DNA of 64,000 nt from DASPHG01 sp963748315 (GCA_963748315.1 CAVVIK010000003.1:79414-143413); one strand, 5' to 3'. Numbered from the stretch's first letter, positions 7,505-16,818 are shown. The notes: generated by a model from the sequence alone, not told the origin. A program made the numbers and translations.

Positions 7505-7949
7505 TTGACCGCTGCACGTATCCCCCGGCAGCGATAGCCGCCGCGGCCAGCGCGGCCGCGAACGCCGCGAGCTTGCGCGTCGTGTCGATCTCGAGGCCGG
7601 GGATCGCCACGTCGATCGGCGGCGGCGGGTCGATCAGCCGAACGACGATCATCACGAACAGGATCGCGCCCGCCGCCATCACCAGCGCGCCCTGCTCGAT
7701 GGGCAGGGGCGGGACCGAGTCGCTCGCCCGCGCGAACGCGATCGCGATTGGAAGGCCCGCCAGGACGACGAACGCGATGTCGAAGACGCCGCCGTACGAC
7801 TGCCACCCGGTATTCGTCGGCACCACAACTCCCGCCTGACCGCCACCGCTCAGCTCGCTACTGAACCACGGTAGGAACATGCAGACGAGCAACACCAGGC
7901 CGCCAGCCGCGGCGATCATCTCGCCGAGGCTGACGCGCGAGGTGTCCAA
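7470..7949 (-). CDS. Predicted four-helix membrane protein
   Basis: 159 residues. Hydrophobic segments lie near 12-30, 57-72, 85-105 and 128-145; the first ends in F-L-P-W-F, matching F-L-D-W-F of the neighbour downstream of its start at 7974-8408, so the two are probably diverged paralogues. The coding frame runs antisense into tRNA-Leu(CAA) and stops inside it, so its last ten residues are tRNA complement. The start is a TTG at 7949 by the longest frame; an ATG at 7919 is possible. Function unknown. Confidence 0.55.
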   Translation of the reverse strand: MDTSRVSLGEMIAAAGGLVLLVCMFLPWFSSELSGGGQAGVVVPTNTGWQSYGGVFDIAFVVLAGLPIAIAFARASDSVPPLPIEQGALVMAAGAILFVMIVVRLIDPPPPIDVAIPGLEIDTTRKLAAFAAALAAAAIAAGGYVQRSMRRVGFEPTSP

Positions 7950-7973
7950 GTCAGGCTGTCTCTGTCTCTGCGG

Positions 7974-8408
7974 CTAGACCGTCGGCGTTGCCGGGGGCGG
8001 AGGCGGCGGGGGCGCCGGCGGCTCGCTCCTGGCGGTCCGGGTGGGGGGCGTAACGCCCTGTGCCAACTGCATACCGCCCACGATCATCGCGATCGTCCCG
8101 ATCAGCGCGAGAAACACGCCAAACTTCTGATCGTCACCTTCGAGGATGAACGTGGCCACGATCGAGAACGCGATGATGCCCGACGTCGTCACGATCCCGC
8201 CCGGGCTCGACGGCAGGTTGGCCGTATTCCCGGTCGCGAGCATCGCTCCGATGCCGATCGCGATCAGGGCGAGCACCGCCAGGATGACGTCGACGATGTC
8301 CATGAACTCCCATGCGCTCCCGAGCACATCGAACCAGTCGAGGAACTCGGAGATGAAGAGCAGCAGTCCGCCGCCGGCCGCGATCAGCGGCCCGTTCTTT
8401 CCGTCCAA
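7974..8408 (-). CDS. Predicted four-helix membrane protein with proline-rich tail
   Basis: About 144 residues. The TTG at 8408 is preferred because GGAGG lies five bases upstream; the frame is open to 8423. Hydrophobic segments are near 8-25, 38-57, 75-92 and 100-118. The C-terminus is a short Pro-rich stretch. It shares layout and the F-L-x-W-F end of the first helix with the next gene downstream (7470-7949), 24 bp away, so they likely form a pair of related membrane genes. No named family recognised. Confidence 0.6.
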   Translation of the reverse strand: MDGKNGPLIAAGGGLLLFISEFLDWFDVLGSAWEFMDIVDVILAVLALIAIGIGAMLATGNTANLPSSPGGIVTTSGIIAFSIVATFILEGDDQKFGVFLALIGTIAMIVGGMQLAQGVTPPTRTARSEPPAPPPPPPPATPTV

Positions 8409-8470
8409 AGCGACCTCCGGCAAATCGGGATCAGGTCGATCGGGGACTCTAACTGCGTAATCGGGGGAAT

Positions 8471-9655
8471 ATGGGGCGAATGACCGTGGACCCCCTGCAG
8501 GAGATCGACGGCCTCGTCGCGTTTGAGGGGCGCTGGCCGGGCACGGATGCCGAACGCCGCGCCGCGCAGCATCTCGAGCAGCGACTCGAGGCGCTCGGCC
8601 GAGACGCGGATGTCGAGCCCGCGAGCGTCTACCCGAATTACGGCGTCACGCACGCGATTCACGCCCTGATCGGAATCGTCGGAAGCGTCCTCTCCGTCTA
8701 CACCCCCGTTGCGGGCGCCGCGCTCGTCCTGTTCGCGACCATCTCCGCGTTCGGCGACCTGACCGGCAGCCTCTACATCGTGCGCCGTCTGACGGGCCGT
8801 CGCGCGTCGCAGAACGTGACCTCGAAGGAGGGTGCCGACGGCAAGCGGGGCACCGTGATCTTGACCGCCCACTACGACGCCGCCCGCACGGGCACCGTCT
8901 TCAGCCGCAAGGCGGTCGAGCGCCGCGCGACATTCGGGAAGCTGATCCGGCGCGGCCTCGGCCCGTTCGAGCCGTTCTTCTGGTCCCTCGTCGTGATCCT
9001 GGTCTGCTCGCTCCTGCGCCTGATCGGCTTCGAGGGCACCGCATTCACGGTGGTGCAGTTCATTCCGACCGTCGTGCTCATTGCCAGCGTCCCGCTGCTG
9101 ATCGACATCGCTCTCTCGGACGTCGTGCCCGGGGCGAACGACAACGCGTCCGGAGTCGCCACCGTGCTGCGGCTGGCAGAGCGGTACAGCGGCCGGCTCG
9201 AGAACTTCAACCTCTGGGTCGTCTTCCCCGGGGCCGAGGAGGGCCTTCTGCTCGGAATGCGCGAGTGGCTCGAGAAGCACAAGGGTGAGCTCGATCGCGA
9301 GCGGACCGTCTTCCTGAACATCGACATGGCGGGAACCGGCACCGTGCGCTGGGTCGAGAAGGAGGGGCTCGTGATGGCCCTCCGCTACCACCCCGCCCTC
9401 ATCGAGCTATGCGAGGAGATCGGCGACGGCCGCGGGATGGTCTCGAGACACGCGACCGACGCGCTCGTGCCGCGGTCGGCCGGGTTCCCCGCGATCACGA
9501 TCACCTCCCGCAACGCGCTCGACTACGCGCCGCACTGGCACCAGCCCACGGACACGCCGGACCGCATCGACCTCGACTCGCTGGAGCGGACCTACGCCTT
9601 CTGCGGTGCGCTGCTCGAGCGCCTCGACGAGTCCATTGGGGCCGAGCTCGCGTAG
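8471..9655 (+). CDS. M28 family zinc peptidase with membrane insert
   Basis: 394 residues. The two-zinc aminopeptidase site is readable in order: H-Y-D-A-A (about 135-139), G-A-N-D-N-A-S-G (about 224-231), G-A-E-E-G (about 258-262), an I-D-M segment (about 288) and W-H-Q-P-T-D-T-P-D near 357-365 with the last His ligand. Two to three hydrophobic helices (about 60-95 and 175-220) interrupt the fold, so the enzyme is probably membrane-anchored. The 3' end overlaps the convergent acetoacetyl-CoA synthetase gene by 64 nt. Peptide substrate unknown. Confidence 0.85.
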   Translation: MGRMTVDPLQEIDGLVAFEGRWPGTDAERRAAQHLEQRLEALGRDADVEPASVYPNYGVTHAIHALIGIVGSVLSVYTPVAGAALVLFATISAFGDLTGSLYIVRRLTGRRASQNVTSKEGADGKRGTVILTAHYDAARTGTVFSRKAVERRATFGKLIRRGLGPFEPFFWSLVVILVCSLLRLIGFEGTAFTVVQFIPTVVLIASVPLLIDIALSDVVPGANDNASGVATVLRLAERYSGRLENFNLWVVFPGAEEGLLLGMREWLEKHKGELDRERTVFLNIDMAGTGTVRWVEKEGLVMALRYHPALIELCEEIGDGRGMVSRHATDALVPRSAGFPAITITSRNALDYAPHWHQPTDTPDRIDLDSLERTYAFCGALLERLDESIGAELA

Positions 9656-11505
9656 CTGACGAACCAGTCGAACGCCTCGGGGTTCGCGAGCGAGTCGCGG
9701 CTGGCCGCCTTTTCCGGGTCCGCGCCCATGAAGATCTTCTTCACCGGCACCTCGAGCTTCTTGCCGCTGAGCGTGCGCGGCACCGCGTCGATCCGGACGA
9801 TCTCGTCCGGCACGTGGCGCGGCGAACAGCGTGACCTGATCTGGCGGCGGATCTCGTCCTTCACGTCGTCCGTGAGCTCGCCGCGGGTGACGACGAAGAG
9901 CGGCATCCAATCGTTGACGTCGATCACGAGGCTGTCGAGGACCTCCGGCACCGCCTCGACCGCGCTGTAGATCTCGCTCGTCCCCATCCGGATGCCCTGG
10001 CGGTTGATCGTCGAGTCGGAGCGCCCGTAGATCACACCCGTGCCCCGCTCGGTGATCTTCAGCCAATCGCCGTGCCGCCAGACGCCGGGGAACATGTCGA
10101 AGTAGCTCTCGCGGTAGCGCTCGCCATCCGGGTCGTTCCAGAAGAAGAGCGGCATCGACGGCATCGGCTCCGTGATCACGAGCTCCCCCACCTCGCCGAC
10201 CACGGACTCGCCCGCCTCGTTCCACGCCTCGAGCTTCGCCCCGAGTGCGGGGGCCTGCAGCTCACCCTCGTACACCGGCAGGATCGGGCTCGCGCCGATG
10301 AACGCGGTGCAGAGGTCGGTGCCGCCGCTCGTCGAGAACAGCCAGACGTCGTCCTTGACCTGCTCGTAGATCCACCGGAAGCCCTCCGGCGCGAGCGGCG
10401 ACCCCGTCGAGCCGATGCTCTTCAGCTTCGGGAGCTCCGGCGGAGCCGCCCCCTCCTTCATGCAGTTCGAGATGAACGCTGCACTCGTTCCGAAGCAGGT
10501 GACTTCCGCATCGGCCGCCAGCCGCCACAGCGCCTCAGGTGCCGGCGCGCCGTCGTACAGGACGATCGCCGACCCGGCGAGGAGCCCGCCGACGAGGAAG
10601 TTCCACATCATCCAACCGGTCGTGGTGAACCAGAAGAAGCGGTCGTCCGGCGTGAGGTTCGAGTGCAGGTTGGCCTTCTTGAGGTGCTCGAGCAGGATCC
10701 CGCCCTGGCCCTGGACGATCGCCTTCGGCAGCCCGGTGGTCCCGGACGAGTAGAGGACCCACAGCGGATGGTCGAACGGCACCTGCTCGAAGGTGAGCTC
10801 GTCCGCCTCGGGCAGCTCCCACTTCTCACCTGAGAGGTAGGGCACGCGAATCGTGTGCTCGAGGCTCGGAATCGCGGCCTCGATCTGCGCGACCTGGTCG
10901 CCGCGGTCGAAGTCCTTGCCGTTGTAGCGGTACCCGTCGACCGCCAGCAGCACCTTCGGCTCGATCTGCGCGAAGCGGTCGATCACGGTCGGCGCGCCGA
11001 ACTCCGGCGCCGCGCTCGACCAGATCGCGCCGATGCTGGCGGTCGCGAGGAACGCCGCGACCGTCTCCGGGATGTTCGGCATGTACGCGACCACGCGATC
11101 GCCGCGCTCGACCCCGAGGCGGCGCAGCTCCGTCGCGACGCGCGCGGTCATGTCCGCCAGCTCGTCCCAACTCAGCTCGGACAGCTCGCGCAGCTCGGAC
11201 GCGTGGAGGATCGCGGTCGCACCCGGCCGGCGCTCGTAGAAGAGGCGCTCCGCGTAATTCACGCTCGCGCCAGGGAACCACTCCGCGCCGGGCATCTCGC
11301 GCCGCGTCAGCACCCCGTCGTGCCCGCCGGGCATCTCGAAGTACTCCCAGAGCGACCCCCAGAAGGCCTCGAGGTCTTCGACCGACCAGCGCCAGAGCTG
11401 GTCGTAGGTCTCGAAGCCGCGGTCGAGCCACCGCATGTAGTGAGTCAGCCGCGAGCTCTCGATCCATTCGGGAGAGGGCTGCCAGAGCAGGTCGCCTTCG
11501 GCCAT
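9592..11505 (-). CDS. Acetoacetyl-CoA synthetase (acetoacetate-CoA ligase)
   Basis: 637 residues, full length for the family; the ATG at 11505 is chosen over the longer open frame because the W-x-P-S motif typical of the N-terminus follows at once. ANL-superfamily motifs: the P-loop Y-S-S-G-T-T-G-L-P-K (about 258-267), T-T-T-G-W-M-M-W (about 295), S-T-S-G-G-T-D (about 375-381), a hinge-region G-R-S-D-S-T-I-N-R near 500, and the C-terminal acylated lysine in T-L-S-G-K-K-L-E-V-P. The long N-terminal F-W-G-S-L-W-E-Y-F segment separates AACS from acetyl-CoA synthetase. It would activate acetoacetate, feeding the C4 acyl-CoA enzymes encoded nearby. Confidence 0.88.
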   Translation of the reverse strand: MAEGDLLWQPSPEWIESSRLTHYMRWLDRGFETYDQLWRWSVEDLEAFWGSLWEYFEMPGGHDGVLTRREMPGAEWFPGASVNYAERLFYERRPGATAILHASELRELSELSWDELADMTARVATELRRLGVERGDRVVAYMPNIPETVAAFLATASIGAIWSSAAPEFGAPTVIDRFAQIEPKVLLAVDGYRYNGKDFDRGDQVAQIEAAIPSLEHTIRVPYLSGEKWELPEADELTFEQVPFDHPLWVLYSSGTTGLPKAIVQGQGGILLEHLKKANLHSNLTPDDRFFWFTTTGWMMWNFLVGGLLAGSAIVLYDGAPAPEALWRLAADAEVTCFGTSAAFISNCMKEGAAPPELPKLKSIGSTGSPLAPEGFRWIYEQVKDDVWLFSTSGGTDLCTAFIGASPILPVYEGELQAPALGAKLEAWNEAGESVVGEVGELVITEPMPSMPLFFWNDPDGERYRESYFDMFPGVWRHGDWLKITERGTGVIYGRSDSTINRQGIRMGTSEIYSAVEAVPEVLDSLVIDVNDWMPLFVVTRGELTDDVKDEIRRQIRSRCSPRHVPDEIVRIDAVPRTLSGKKLEVPVKKIFMGADPEKAASRDSLANPEAFDWFVSYASSAPMDSSRRSSSAPQKA

Positions 11506-11515
11506 CGGTGCTGTT

Positions 11516-12391
11516 TTAGCCGAGTCGCGCGCGCGCCGCAGCGATATGGCGCTTGCCCGCGGCGATCGCGGCTCTCGCCTGGTCGACGCGGTACTCGGTC
11601 GGATCGCCGGACAGGAGCTCGTTCGCCTGGTCGTAACTGGCGATCGCCTGTTCGTACTCGGCGAGGGCAGCACGGCTCGCGTCCGGCATCGAGGTGTCGA
11701 GGTCGAGCGATCGAATGCCCTCGCCGAGCTCGACGAGCTCGTCATCCGCGCTCCGCTCGCCCGCCTCGCGCACCTCCCGCTCCCGCGCCCGACGGCGACG
11801 CGCGCGGGCGCCCAGCAGCACGGCGCCGAGGAGGAAAGGCAGTGCGATCGCACCCGCGACGATCAGCACGCCGAGCTTGAACGCATCCCCGATGTCGTCG
11901 AGGAAGTCGTCGCCATCCGGGATCGGCGTCGAGACGGGCTGGCCCGGCGGACCCGGATCCGCCTCGGGGCCCGGATCGATACGCGCGATTCGAGGGATTG
12001 CCGCCACGAGCTCGTCCGCGAGGCTGTCGTTCGGCCGCGCGTTCACGGCCGTCTGGAGCGCGGCGGCGGTCGCGTGCGACTCCGGGTATGAGGTCACCGC
12101 CCAGTAGTCGCGACCGGCGATCATGATCAGGGTGCCGCGTATGTGCAGCGTGCGGTCGACCTCGTTCGCAAACGCACCGGCGCCACCGGACGCGACGGCG
12201 GCCGGGACGACCGCGACCTTGATGCGCCCGATCGCCGACTCGACGATCTCGAGCCGCACCCGACCCCGCTCGGCGACGCTCATGCGGTCCGCCGCCTCGG
12301 GGTGCACGTAGACGGGATCGCCCTCCAGCGCACGCGCCACGGTCTCGGCGGGGGTCGCGGCCTGGGCCGGCGCGGCCGCCGCCATCATCAA
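11516..12391 (-). CDS. Secreted or membrane-anchored protein with C-terminal cytoplasmic helix region
   Basis: About 291 residues. The N-terminus is the hydrophobic end of a signal peptide (to A-P-A-Q-A). A soluble domain (about 25-140) follows, then a Pro/Gly-rich linker, one TM helix near 172-195, an Arg-rich stop-transfer stretch and a helical tail. The start is unclear: TTG 12391 is followed by two ATGs, but the leucine-rich codons just upstream look like the rest of the signal peptide, so translation may begin inside the end of the carboxylase gene. The external domain recalls TPM-like proteins but I cannot confirm that. Confidence 0.55.
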   Translation of the reverse strand: MMMAAAAPAQAATPAETVARALEGDPVYVHPEAADRMSVAERGRVRLEIVESAIGRIKVAVVPAAVASGGAGAFANEVDRTLHIRGTLIMIAGRDYWAVTSYPESHATAAALQTAVNARPNDSLADELVAAIPRIARIDPGPEADPGPPGQPVSTPIPDGDDFLDDIGDAFKLGVLIVAGAIALPFLLGAVLLGARARRRRAREREVREAGERSADDELVELGEGIRSLDLDTSMPDASRAALAEYEQAIASYDQANELLSGDPTEYRVDQARAAIAAGKRHIAAARARLG

Positions 12392-12404
12392 CAGCAGCAG
12401 GGCT

Positions 12405-13925
12405 CTAGACAGGCGTGACCGGATTGCGCTTGTCGGGCCACTCCCGCGCGCGGCCCTCGTAGAGGGTGAAGCGGCGCGCGATCTCCGCGCGGAGGTCCTC
12501 CGGCTGGATGACGGCGTCGACCACGAGCTCCGACGCGAGGTGAAGGATGTCGATCTCCTCCGCGTACTCGCGGCGCAGCTCCTCGGTCCGGCGCGCGCGC
12601 TCCTCGTCGTCCTCGATCGCGTTCAGCTGGTTGTAGAAGACGGCGTTGATCGCGGCCTGCGGCCCCATGACGGCGATCTTCGCGCCGGGCAGCGCGATGC
12701 ACGCGTCCGGATCGAACGCCGGGCCGGCCATCGCATAGAGGCCGGCGCCGTACGCCTTCCGAATGACCACGGACAGCTTCGGCACCGTCGCCTCCGACAC
12801 CGCGGAGATCATCTTCGCGCCCGACCGGATGATGCCCTGGCGCTCGACCTGTGTGCCAATCATGAAGCCGGGCACGTCGGCTAGGAACAGCAGCGGAACG
12901 TTGAAGGCGTTGCAGGTCCAGATGAACCGGGCGGCCTTGTCCGAGGAGTCGACGAACAGGACTCCCCCGCGCTGCTTCGGCTGGTTCGCCACGATCCCGA
13001 CGACCCGGCCCTCGATGCGGGCGTACCCGACGACGAGCTCCTTCGCCCAGCGCTTCTGCACCTCGAGGAACGAGTCGGCGTCGACGAGCGCGTCGAGCAG
13101 GTCGTAGACGTCGAACGGCTTGTTCTCGTCGTCGGGCACGATCTCGCGGATCGCCGCGTCGCTCGCGGGCGCGGCCGGTGGAGCGTGCGGCGGCTGCTCC
13201 TGCCAGTTGGTCGGGAAGTAGGAGAGGTAGCGCTTCGCGAGGTCGATGCCGTCCTCGTCGGACTTGACGAGGAAGTGGCCGCAGCCCGAGACGCCGGTGT
13301 GCATCTTCGCGCCGCCCATCTCCTCGAGCGTGACCTTCTCGCCGATGACCATCTCGGCCATGCGCGGTGAGCCGAGGTACATCGACGCGTTGCCCTCGCG
13401 CATGATCACGACGTCGCAGAAGGCGGGTATGTACGCGCCCCCGGCGGCACTCGGCCCGAACAGGACGCAGACCTGCGGCACGATGCCCGACAGCTTCACC
13501 TCGGTGTGGAAGATCCGTCCGGCGCCGCGGCGGCCGGGGAACATCTGCACCTGGTCGGTGATCCGCGCGCCCGCCGAGTCGACGAGGTAGATCATCGGCA
13601 CCCGGTGCTGGAGCGCCTGCTCCTGGATCCGGATGATCTTCTCGACGGTCTTCGGCCCCCACGAGCCCGCCTTGACCGTGGGGTCGTTCGCCATGACCGC
13701 CACCTGGCGGCCGGCGATCGTGCCCATCCCCGTCACGACGCCGTCGGCCCCGAAGCCGTCCTGCTCCCAGTTCGCGAGCAGCGCCTCCTCGGCGAACGAG
13801 TCGGAGTCCAGCAGCCGCGCGATCCGCTCGCGCACGGGCAGCTTGCCCTGCTGCGCGGACTTCTCGTGGTGGCGCTCAGGCCCGCCGGAACGGGCGCGGT
13901 CGAGAGCCTGCTTCAGGTCGGACAT
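12405..13925 (-). CDS. Acyl-CoA carboxylase, carboxyltransferase (beta) subunit
   Basis: 506 residues, normal for the family, with both crotonase-like halves. The N-terminal half carries L-V-D-S-A-G-A-R-I and G-P-S-A-A-G-G-A-Y (oxyanion-hole glycines, about 113-165). The C-terminal half carries A-D-V-P-G-F-M-I-G-T and R-K-A-Y-G-A-G-L-Y-A-M (about 345-405). It transfers CO2 from biotin to an acyl-CoA. Propionyl-, acetyl- or methylcrotonyl-CoA specificity cannot be read with certainty. No biotin carboxylase/BCCP (alpha) subunit is in the window. Candidate -10 hexamer TACACT lies ten bases before the ATG. Confidence 0.88.
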   Translation of the reverse strand: MSDLKQALDRARSGGPERHHEKSAQQGKLPVRERIARLLDSDSFAEEALLANWEQDGFGADGVVTGMGTIAGRQVAVMANDPTVKAGSWGPKTVEKIIRIQEQALQHRVPMIYLVDSAGARITDQVQMFPGRRGAGRIFHTEVKLSGIVPQVCVLFGPSAAGGAYIPAFCDVVIMREGNASMYLGSPRMAEMVIGEKVTLEEMGGAKMHTGVSGCGHFLVKSDEDGIDLAKRYLSYFPTNWQEQPPHAPPAAPASDAAIREIVPDDENKPFDVYDLLDALVDADSFLEVQKRWAKELVVGYARIEGRVVGIVANQPKQRGGVLFVDSSDKAARFIWTCNAFNVPLLFLADVPGFMIGTQVERQGIIRSGAKMISAVSEATVPKLSVVIRKAYGAGLYAMAGPAFDPDACIALPGAKIAVMGPQAAINAVFYNQLNAIEDDEERARRTEELRREYAEEIDILHLASELVVDAVIQPEDLRAEIARRFTLYEGRAREWPDKRNPVTPV

Positions 13926-13935
13926 GCGGCGCCTG

Positions 13936-13941
13936 AGTGTA
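13936..13941 (-). promoter_or_regulatory. Putative -10 element of the acyl-CoA carboxylase beta gene
   Basis: TACACT on the minus strand, ten bases before the ATG at 13925. The same hexamer precedes ygfZ at 32501. Confidence 0.3.
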
Positions 13942-13952
13942 CGGCGCGGGCT

Positions 13953-15092
13953 CTAGTAGTTCGTGTAGAGCAGACGCGGGTTCGTCGTGCTCGACGACTT
14001 GACCACGTTCGGCGTCGCGTTGTTGTAGAGCGCGCTCCGCACGGCCGCGGGACTCGCAGCCGTATCGGTCTCGAGGTACTGCGCGGCAACACCCGCAACG
14101 TGCGGCGTGGCCATCGAGGTGCCGCTGATCGTGTTCGTGGCGGTGTTGCTCGTGTACCAGTCCGAGGTGATGCTGACGCCCGGCGCGAACAGGTCAACGC
14201 ACGATCCGTAGTTGCTCCAGCGCGGCTTGGTGTCGGTGCGATCCGTTGCGCCGATCGTCATTGCCTCGGCCACGCGCGCGGGCGAGTAGTTGCACGCGTT
14301 CTGCCCCTTGCCACCCGCATTGCCGTTGCCGGCCGCTATCGCGTAGCTGACGCCGTCGCCAATGGAGTTGCGTACCGCGGTGTCGACCGAGCTGCTGGCG
14401 CCGCCGCCGAGGCTCATGTTCGCCACAGCCGGAGCGCCGGTGCCGTGCTGGCCTGTCACCCAGTTGATGCCGGCGATTACGCCGGACCACGTGCCGCTGC
14501 CCGAGCAGTTCAGCACCCGAACGGCGACCAGCGACACGCCCTTGGCGACACCGTAGGTCGTTCCTCCGACGGTGCCGGCGACGTGAGTGCCGTGCCCGTT
14601 GCAGTCATCGGCTGACCCGCCGTCCACTGCGTCGTAGCCGCTCGTGGCGCGGCCCCCGAAGTCGTTGTGAGCGAAGCGGATGCCCGTGTCGATGATGTAG
14701 GCGGTCACGCCCGCACCGGTGTTGGTGTAGGTGAACGAGTTGCTGAGCGGCAGCGCGCGTTGGTCGATCCGGTCGAGTCCCCAGGTTGCACTGGTCTGCG
14801 TGGTGGTCGCATGGACGACGCCGTCGGGCTCGACGTACGCCACGCGCGGGTCGCTTCTCAGCGCGTCCACGCGGCCTGGCGGAACCTTGCCGGCGTATCC
14901 CTCGAGCGCGCTGCCGTAGACGACCCGGTCCGTGACCCCGTAGCGGCGCGCGTGATCGGCGGCGACGGCCTGGGAATCGGCGGAGCTCTTGAGGACGACG
15001 ATGTAGCGGTCCTTCACCGACGGCGCCGCGGAGGCCGTGGCCGGGAGGGAAAGCGCGATCAGAGCAGCGAGAAGAGGGAGGGCGCGAGCCAC
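13953..15092 (-). CDS. Secreted subtilisin-like serine protease (S8) with I9 propeptide
   Basis: 379 residues from the GTG at 15092; the frame is open to 15110, but a TACATT hexamer exactly six bases before 15092 favours a leaderless start there. Signal peptide to about residue 23 (A-T-A-S-A-A), inhibitor_I9 propeptide about 28-95 ending A-Y-V-E-P-D, then the mature protease. The catalytic triad is visible as Asp in I-I-D-T-G-I, His in N-G-H-G-T-H-V-A-G-T and Ser in G-T-S-M-A-T-P-H; the oxyanion Asn is in A-A-G-N-G-N. Typical proteinase K-like size. Probably an extracellular scavenging protease. Confidence 0.92.
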   Translation of the reverse strand: MARALPLLAALIALSLPATASAAPSVKDRYIVVLKSSADSQAVAADHARRYGVTDRVVYGSALEGYAGKVPPGRVDALRSDPRVAYVEPDGVVHATTTQTSATWGLDRIDQRALPLSNSFTYTNTGAGVTAYIIDTGIRFAHNDFGGRATSGYDAVDGGSADDCNGHGTHVAGTVGGTTYGVAKGVSLVAVRVLNCSGSGTWSGVIAGINWVTGQHGTGAPAVANMSLGGGASSSVDTAVRNSIGDGVSYAIAAGNGNAGGKGQNACNYSPARVAEAMTIGATDRTDTKPRWSNYGSCVDLFAPGVSITSDWYTSNTATNTISGTSMATPHVAGVAAQYLETDTAASPAAVRSALYNNATPNVVKSSSTTNPRLLYTNY

Positions 15093-15098
15093 GTATCC

Positions 15099-15104
15099 AA
15101 TGTA
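15099..15104 (-). promoter_or_regulatory. Putative -10 element of the S8 protease gene
   Basis: TACATT on the minus strand with a six-base gap to GTG 15092, the position expected for a leaderless transcript; it decides the start choice. Confidence 0.45.
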
Positions 15105-15110
15105 GACCAC

Positions 15111-16004
15111 CTAGACCGCGTTCGCCAGTCCTTTGTTCTCCTTCGGCTCGTCGCCCGAGTAGTCGTAGAAGCCCATCCCGGTCTTGCGCCCGTACCAGCC
15201 GGCCATGAGCATCTTCCTGAGCGTCGGCGGACGCGAGAACCGGCGCTCGCGGAACTCGTCGAACATCACGTCGCAGATGGCGCCCATGGTGTCGAGCCCG
15301 ACGAAGTCGGCCAGCGTCAGCGGCCCCATCGGATGCCCCGCCCCGGCCTTCATCGCCTCGTCGATCTCCGTGATCGTGCCGACGCCCTCCTCGTAGGCGC
15401 GGATCGCGTCGAGCATGTACGGCACCAGGAGGCGGTTGACGATGAATCCGGCCTTGTCCTTGGTCTCGACCGTCAGCTTGCCGAGGCTCTTGCCCCACTC
15501 GACGCCCGCCTGGAACGCCTCATCGGAGGACGCGACCGAGCGGATCACCTCGAGCAGCTTCATCATCTGGACCGGGTTGAAGAAGTGGAGCCCGATGAAG
15601 CTCTCGGGCCGGTTCGTCGCGGTGGCCTGCGCGATCACGGGCAGCGACGACGTGTTGGTGGCGAGCACGGCGCCGTCCTTGACGATGCCGTCCACCTCGC
15701 GCCACATCTCGACTTTGAGGTCGAGGTCCTCGGTGATCGCCTCGATCACCAGGTCGCAGTCGGCGAGATCGGAGTAGTCCAGGGTGCCCTGGATCCGGCC
15801 GCGAACCTCGTCGGCGGCGGATTGCTCGAGCTTGCCCTTCTCGACGGCCCGCGCGAGCTGCTTCTCGATCTTGGCGAGGCCCTTGTCGAGCGCGGCCTGG
15901 TCGGCCTCGCGGACGACGACGTCGTAGCCGGACTGGGCGGATGCCTGCGCGATCCCGTGGCCCATGAGCCCGCAGCCGACGACGCCCACCTTCTTGATGT
16001 TCAT
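15111..16004 (-). CDS. 3-hydroxybutyryl-CoA dehydrogenase
   Basis: 297 residues. The N-terminal Rossmann NAD site is G-V-V-G-C-G-L-M-G-H-G-I (about 7-18). The catalytic H-F-F-N-P segment with its His is near 138-142, and the C-terminal helical domain has F-I-V-N-R-L-L-V-P-Y (about 185) and D-F-V-G-L-D-T (about 233). Size and motifs match single-domain Hbd/PaaH enzymes that interconvert acetoacetyl-CoA and 3-hydroxybutyryl-CoA. It is divergent from an enoyl-CoA hydratase gene (34 bp apart), the next step of the same pathway, and fits the acetoacetyl-CoA to crotonyl-CoA branch leading to Ccr. Confidence 0.92.
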   Translation of the reverse strand: MNIKKVGVVGCGLMGHGIAQASAQSGYDVVVREADQAALDKGLAKIEKQLARAVEKGKLEQSAADEVRGRIQGTLDYSDLADCDLVIEAITEDLDLKVEMWREVDGIVKDGAVLATNTSSLPVIAQATATNRPESFIGLHFFNPVQMMKLLEVIRSVASSDEAFQAGVEWGKSLGKLTVETKDKAGFIVNRLLVPYMLDAIRAYEEGVGTITEIDEAMKAGAGHPMGPLTLADFVGLDTMGAICDVMFDEFRERRFSRPPTLRKMLMAGWYGRKTGMGFYDYSGDEPKENKGLANAV

Positions 16005-16038
16005 TAGCCTCCGATCCTCAAAGAGCGGAGGAGCCTAC

Positions 16039-16818
16039 ATGGGCCTGGTCCTTACAGAAGACCGCGGTGCGGTCCGGCACATCGTCCTCAACCGTCCCGA
16101 GAAGCGGAATGCACTCGGGGCCGACGTGATCGCAGAGCTCGGGGCCGCGATCCAGGAGGCCGCGTACGACGACGCCGTCCGCGTGGTCGTCCTCCGCGGC
16201 GAGGGGCCGATGTTCTCCTCGGGCATGGACGTCGGCGACCTGAAGAACCTCTCCGACGACCCGTCCGACCTGCGTCGCTACCGCACGCCGATCCTCCAGA
16301 TCTGGAATTTGCTCGAGGAGATGCTGAAGCCGACGATCTGCCAAATCCACGGCGCGGCGCTCGGCGGCGCCTTCGAGCTCGCCACCGCGTGCGACATGCG
16401 CACGATGGCCGAGGACGCACTCGCCGGGATCATGGAGGTGCGCGTCGGTCTGCTGCCCGACGTGGGCGGCTGCTCGCGGTTGCCGGCGATCGTCGGGCTC
16501 GGCAACGCGAAGGAGCTGATCATGACCGGCAAGGTGATCGACGGGCGTGAGGCGCACCGAATCGGATTCGCCAACAGGATCGCCCCGGCCGACCAGCTCG
16601 ACGAGGTGACCGAGGCGTTCGCGAACGAGTTCCTCGCGTGCGCGCCCAAGGCGGTCGGGTTGGCGAAGCGGGTTCTCGACGCCGCCGCGAAGCCGGCGCT
16701 CGCCGCGACGCTCGAGCAGGAGGTTCAGGCGCAGCAGCGGCTTGCCGAGACCGACGACTTCAAGGAGGGCGCGCGGGCGTTCTTCGAGAAGCGCCAGCCG
16801 GACTTCGCGGGCCGATGA
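16039..16818 (+). CDS. Enoyl-CoA hydratase (crotonase) family protein
   Basis: 259 residues from the ATG at 16039, which has GGAGGAG five bases upstream; the longer frame to 15964 would run into the divergent gene. Crotonase motifs: N-R-P-E-K-R-N-A-L (about 16-24), M-F-S-S-G-M-D (about 58-64), H-G-A-A-L-G-G-A-F-E-L (about 103-113, both oxyanion and first Glu positions) and V-R-V-G-L-L-P-D-V-G-G (about 135-145). The second catalytic Glu is replaced by Asp or absent, so the exact reaction is uncertain. Four-base overlap (ATGA) with the downstream Rid-family gene indicates translational coupling. Confidence 0.85.
   Translation: MGLVLTEDRGAVRHIVLNRPEKRNALGADVIAELGAAIQEAAYDDAVRVVVLRGEGPMFSSGMDVGDLKNLSDDPSDLRRYRTPILQIWNLLEEMLKPTICQIHGAALGGAFELATACDMRTMAEDALAGIMEVRVGLLPDVGGCSRLPAIVGLGNAKELIMTGKVIDGREAHRIGFANRIAPADQLDEVTEAFANEFLACAPKAVGLAKRVLDAAAKPALAATLEQEVQAQQRLAETDDFKEGARAFFEKRQPDFAGR

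Noticed and set aside
12391..12420. Confident upstream start for the 11516-12391 gene
   Set aside because: The codons upstream look like signal peptide but offer no ATG, GTG or TTG before the carboxylase frame, so no better start could be defended.
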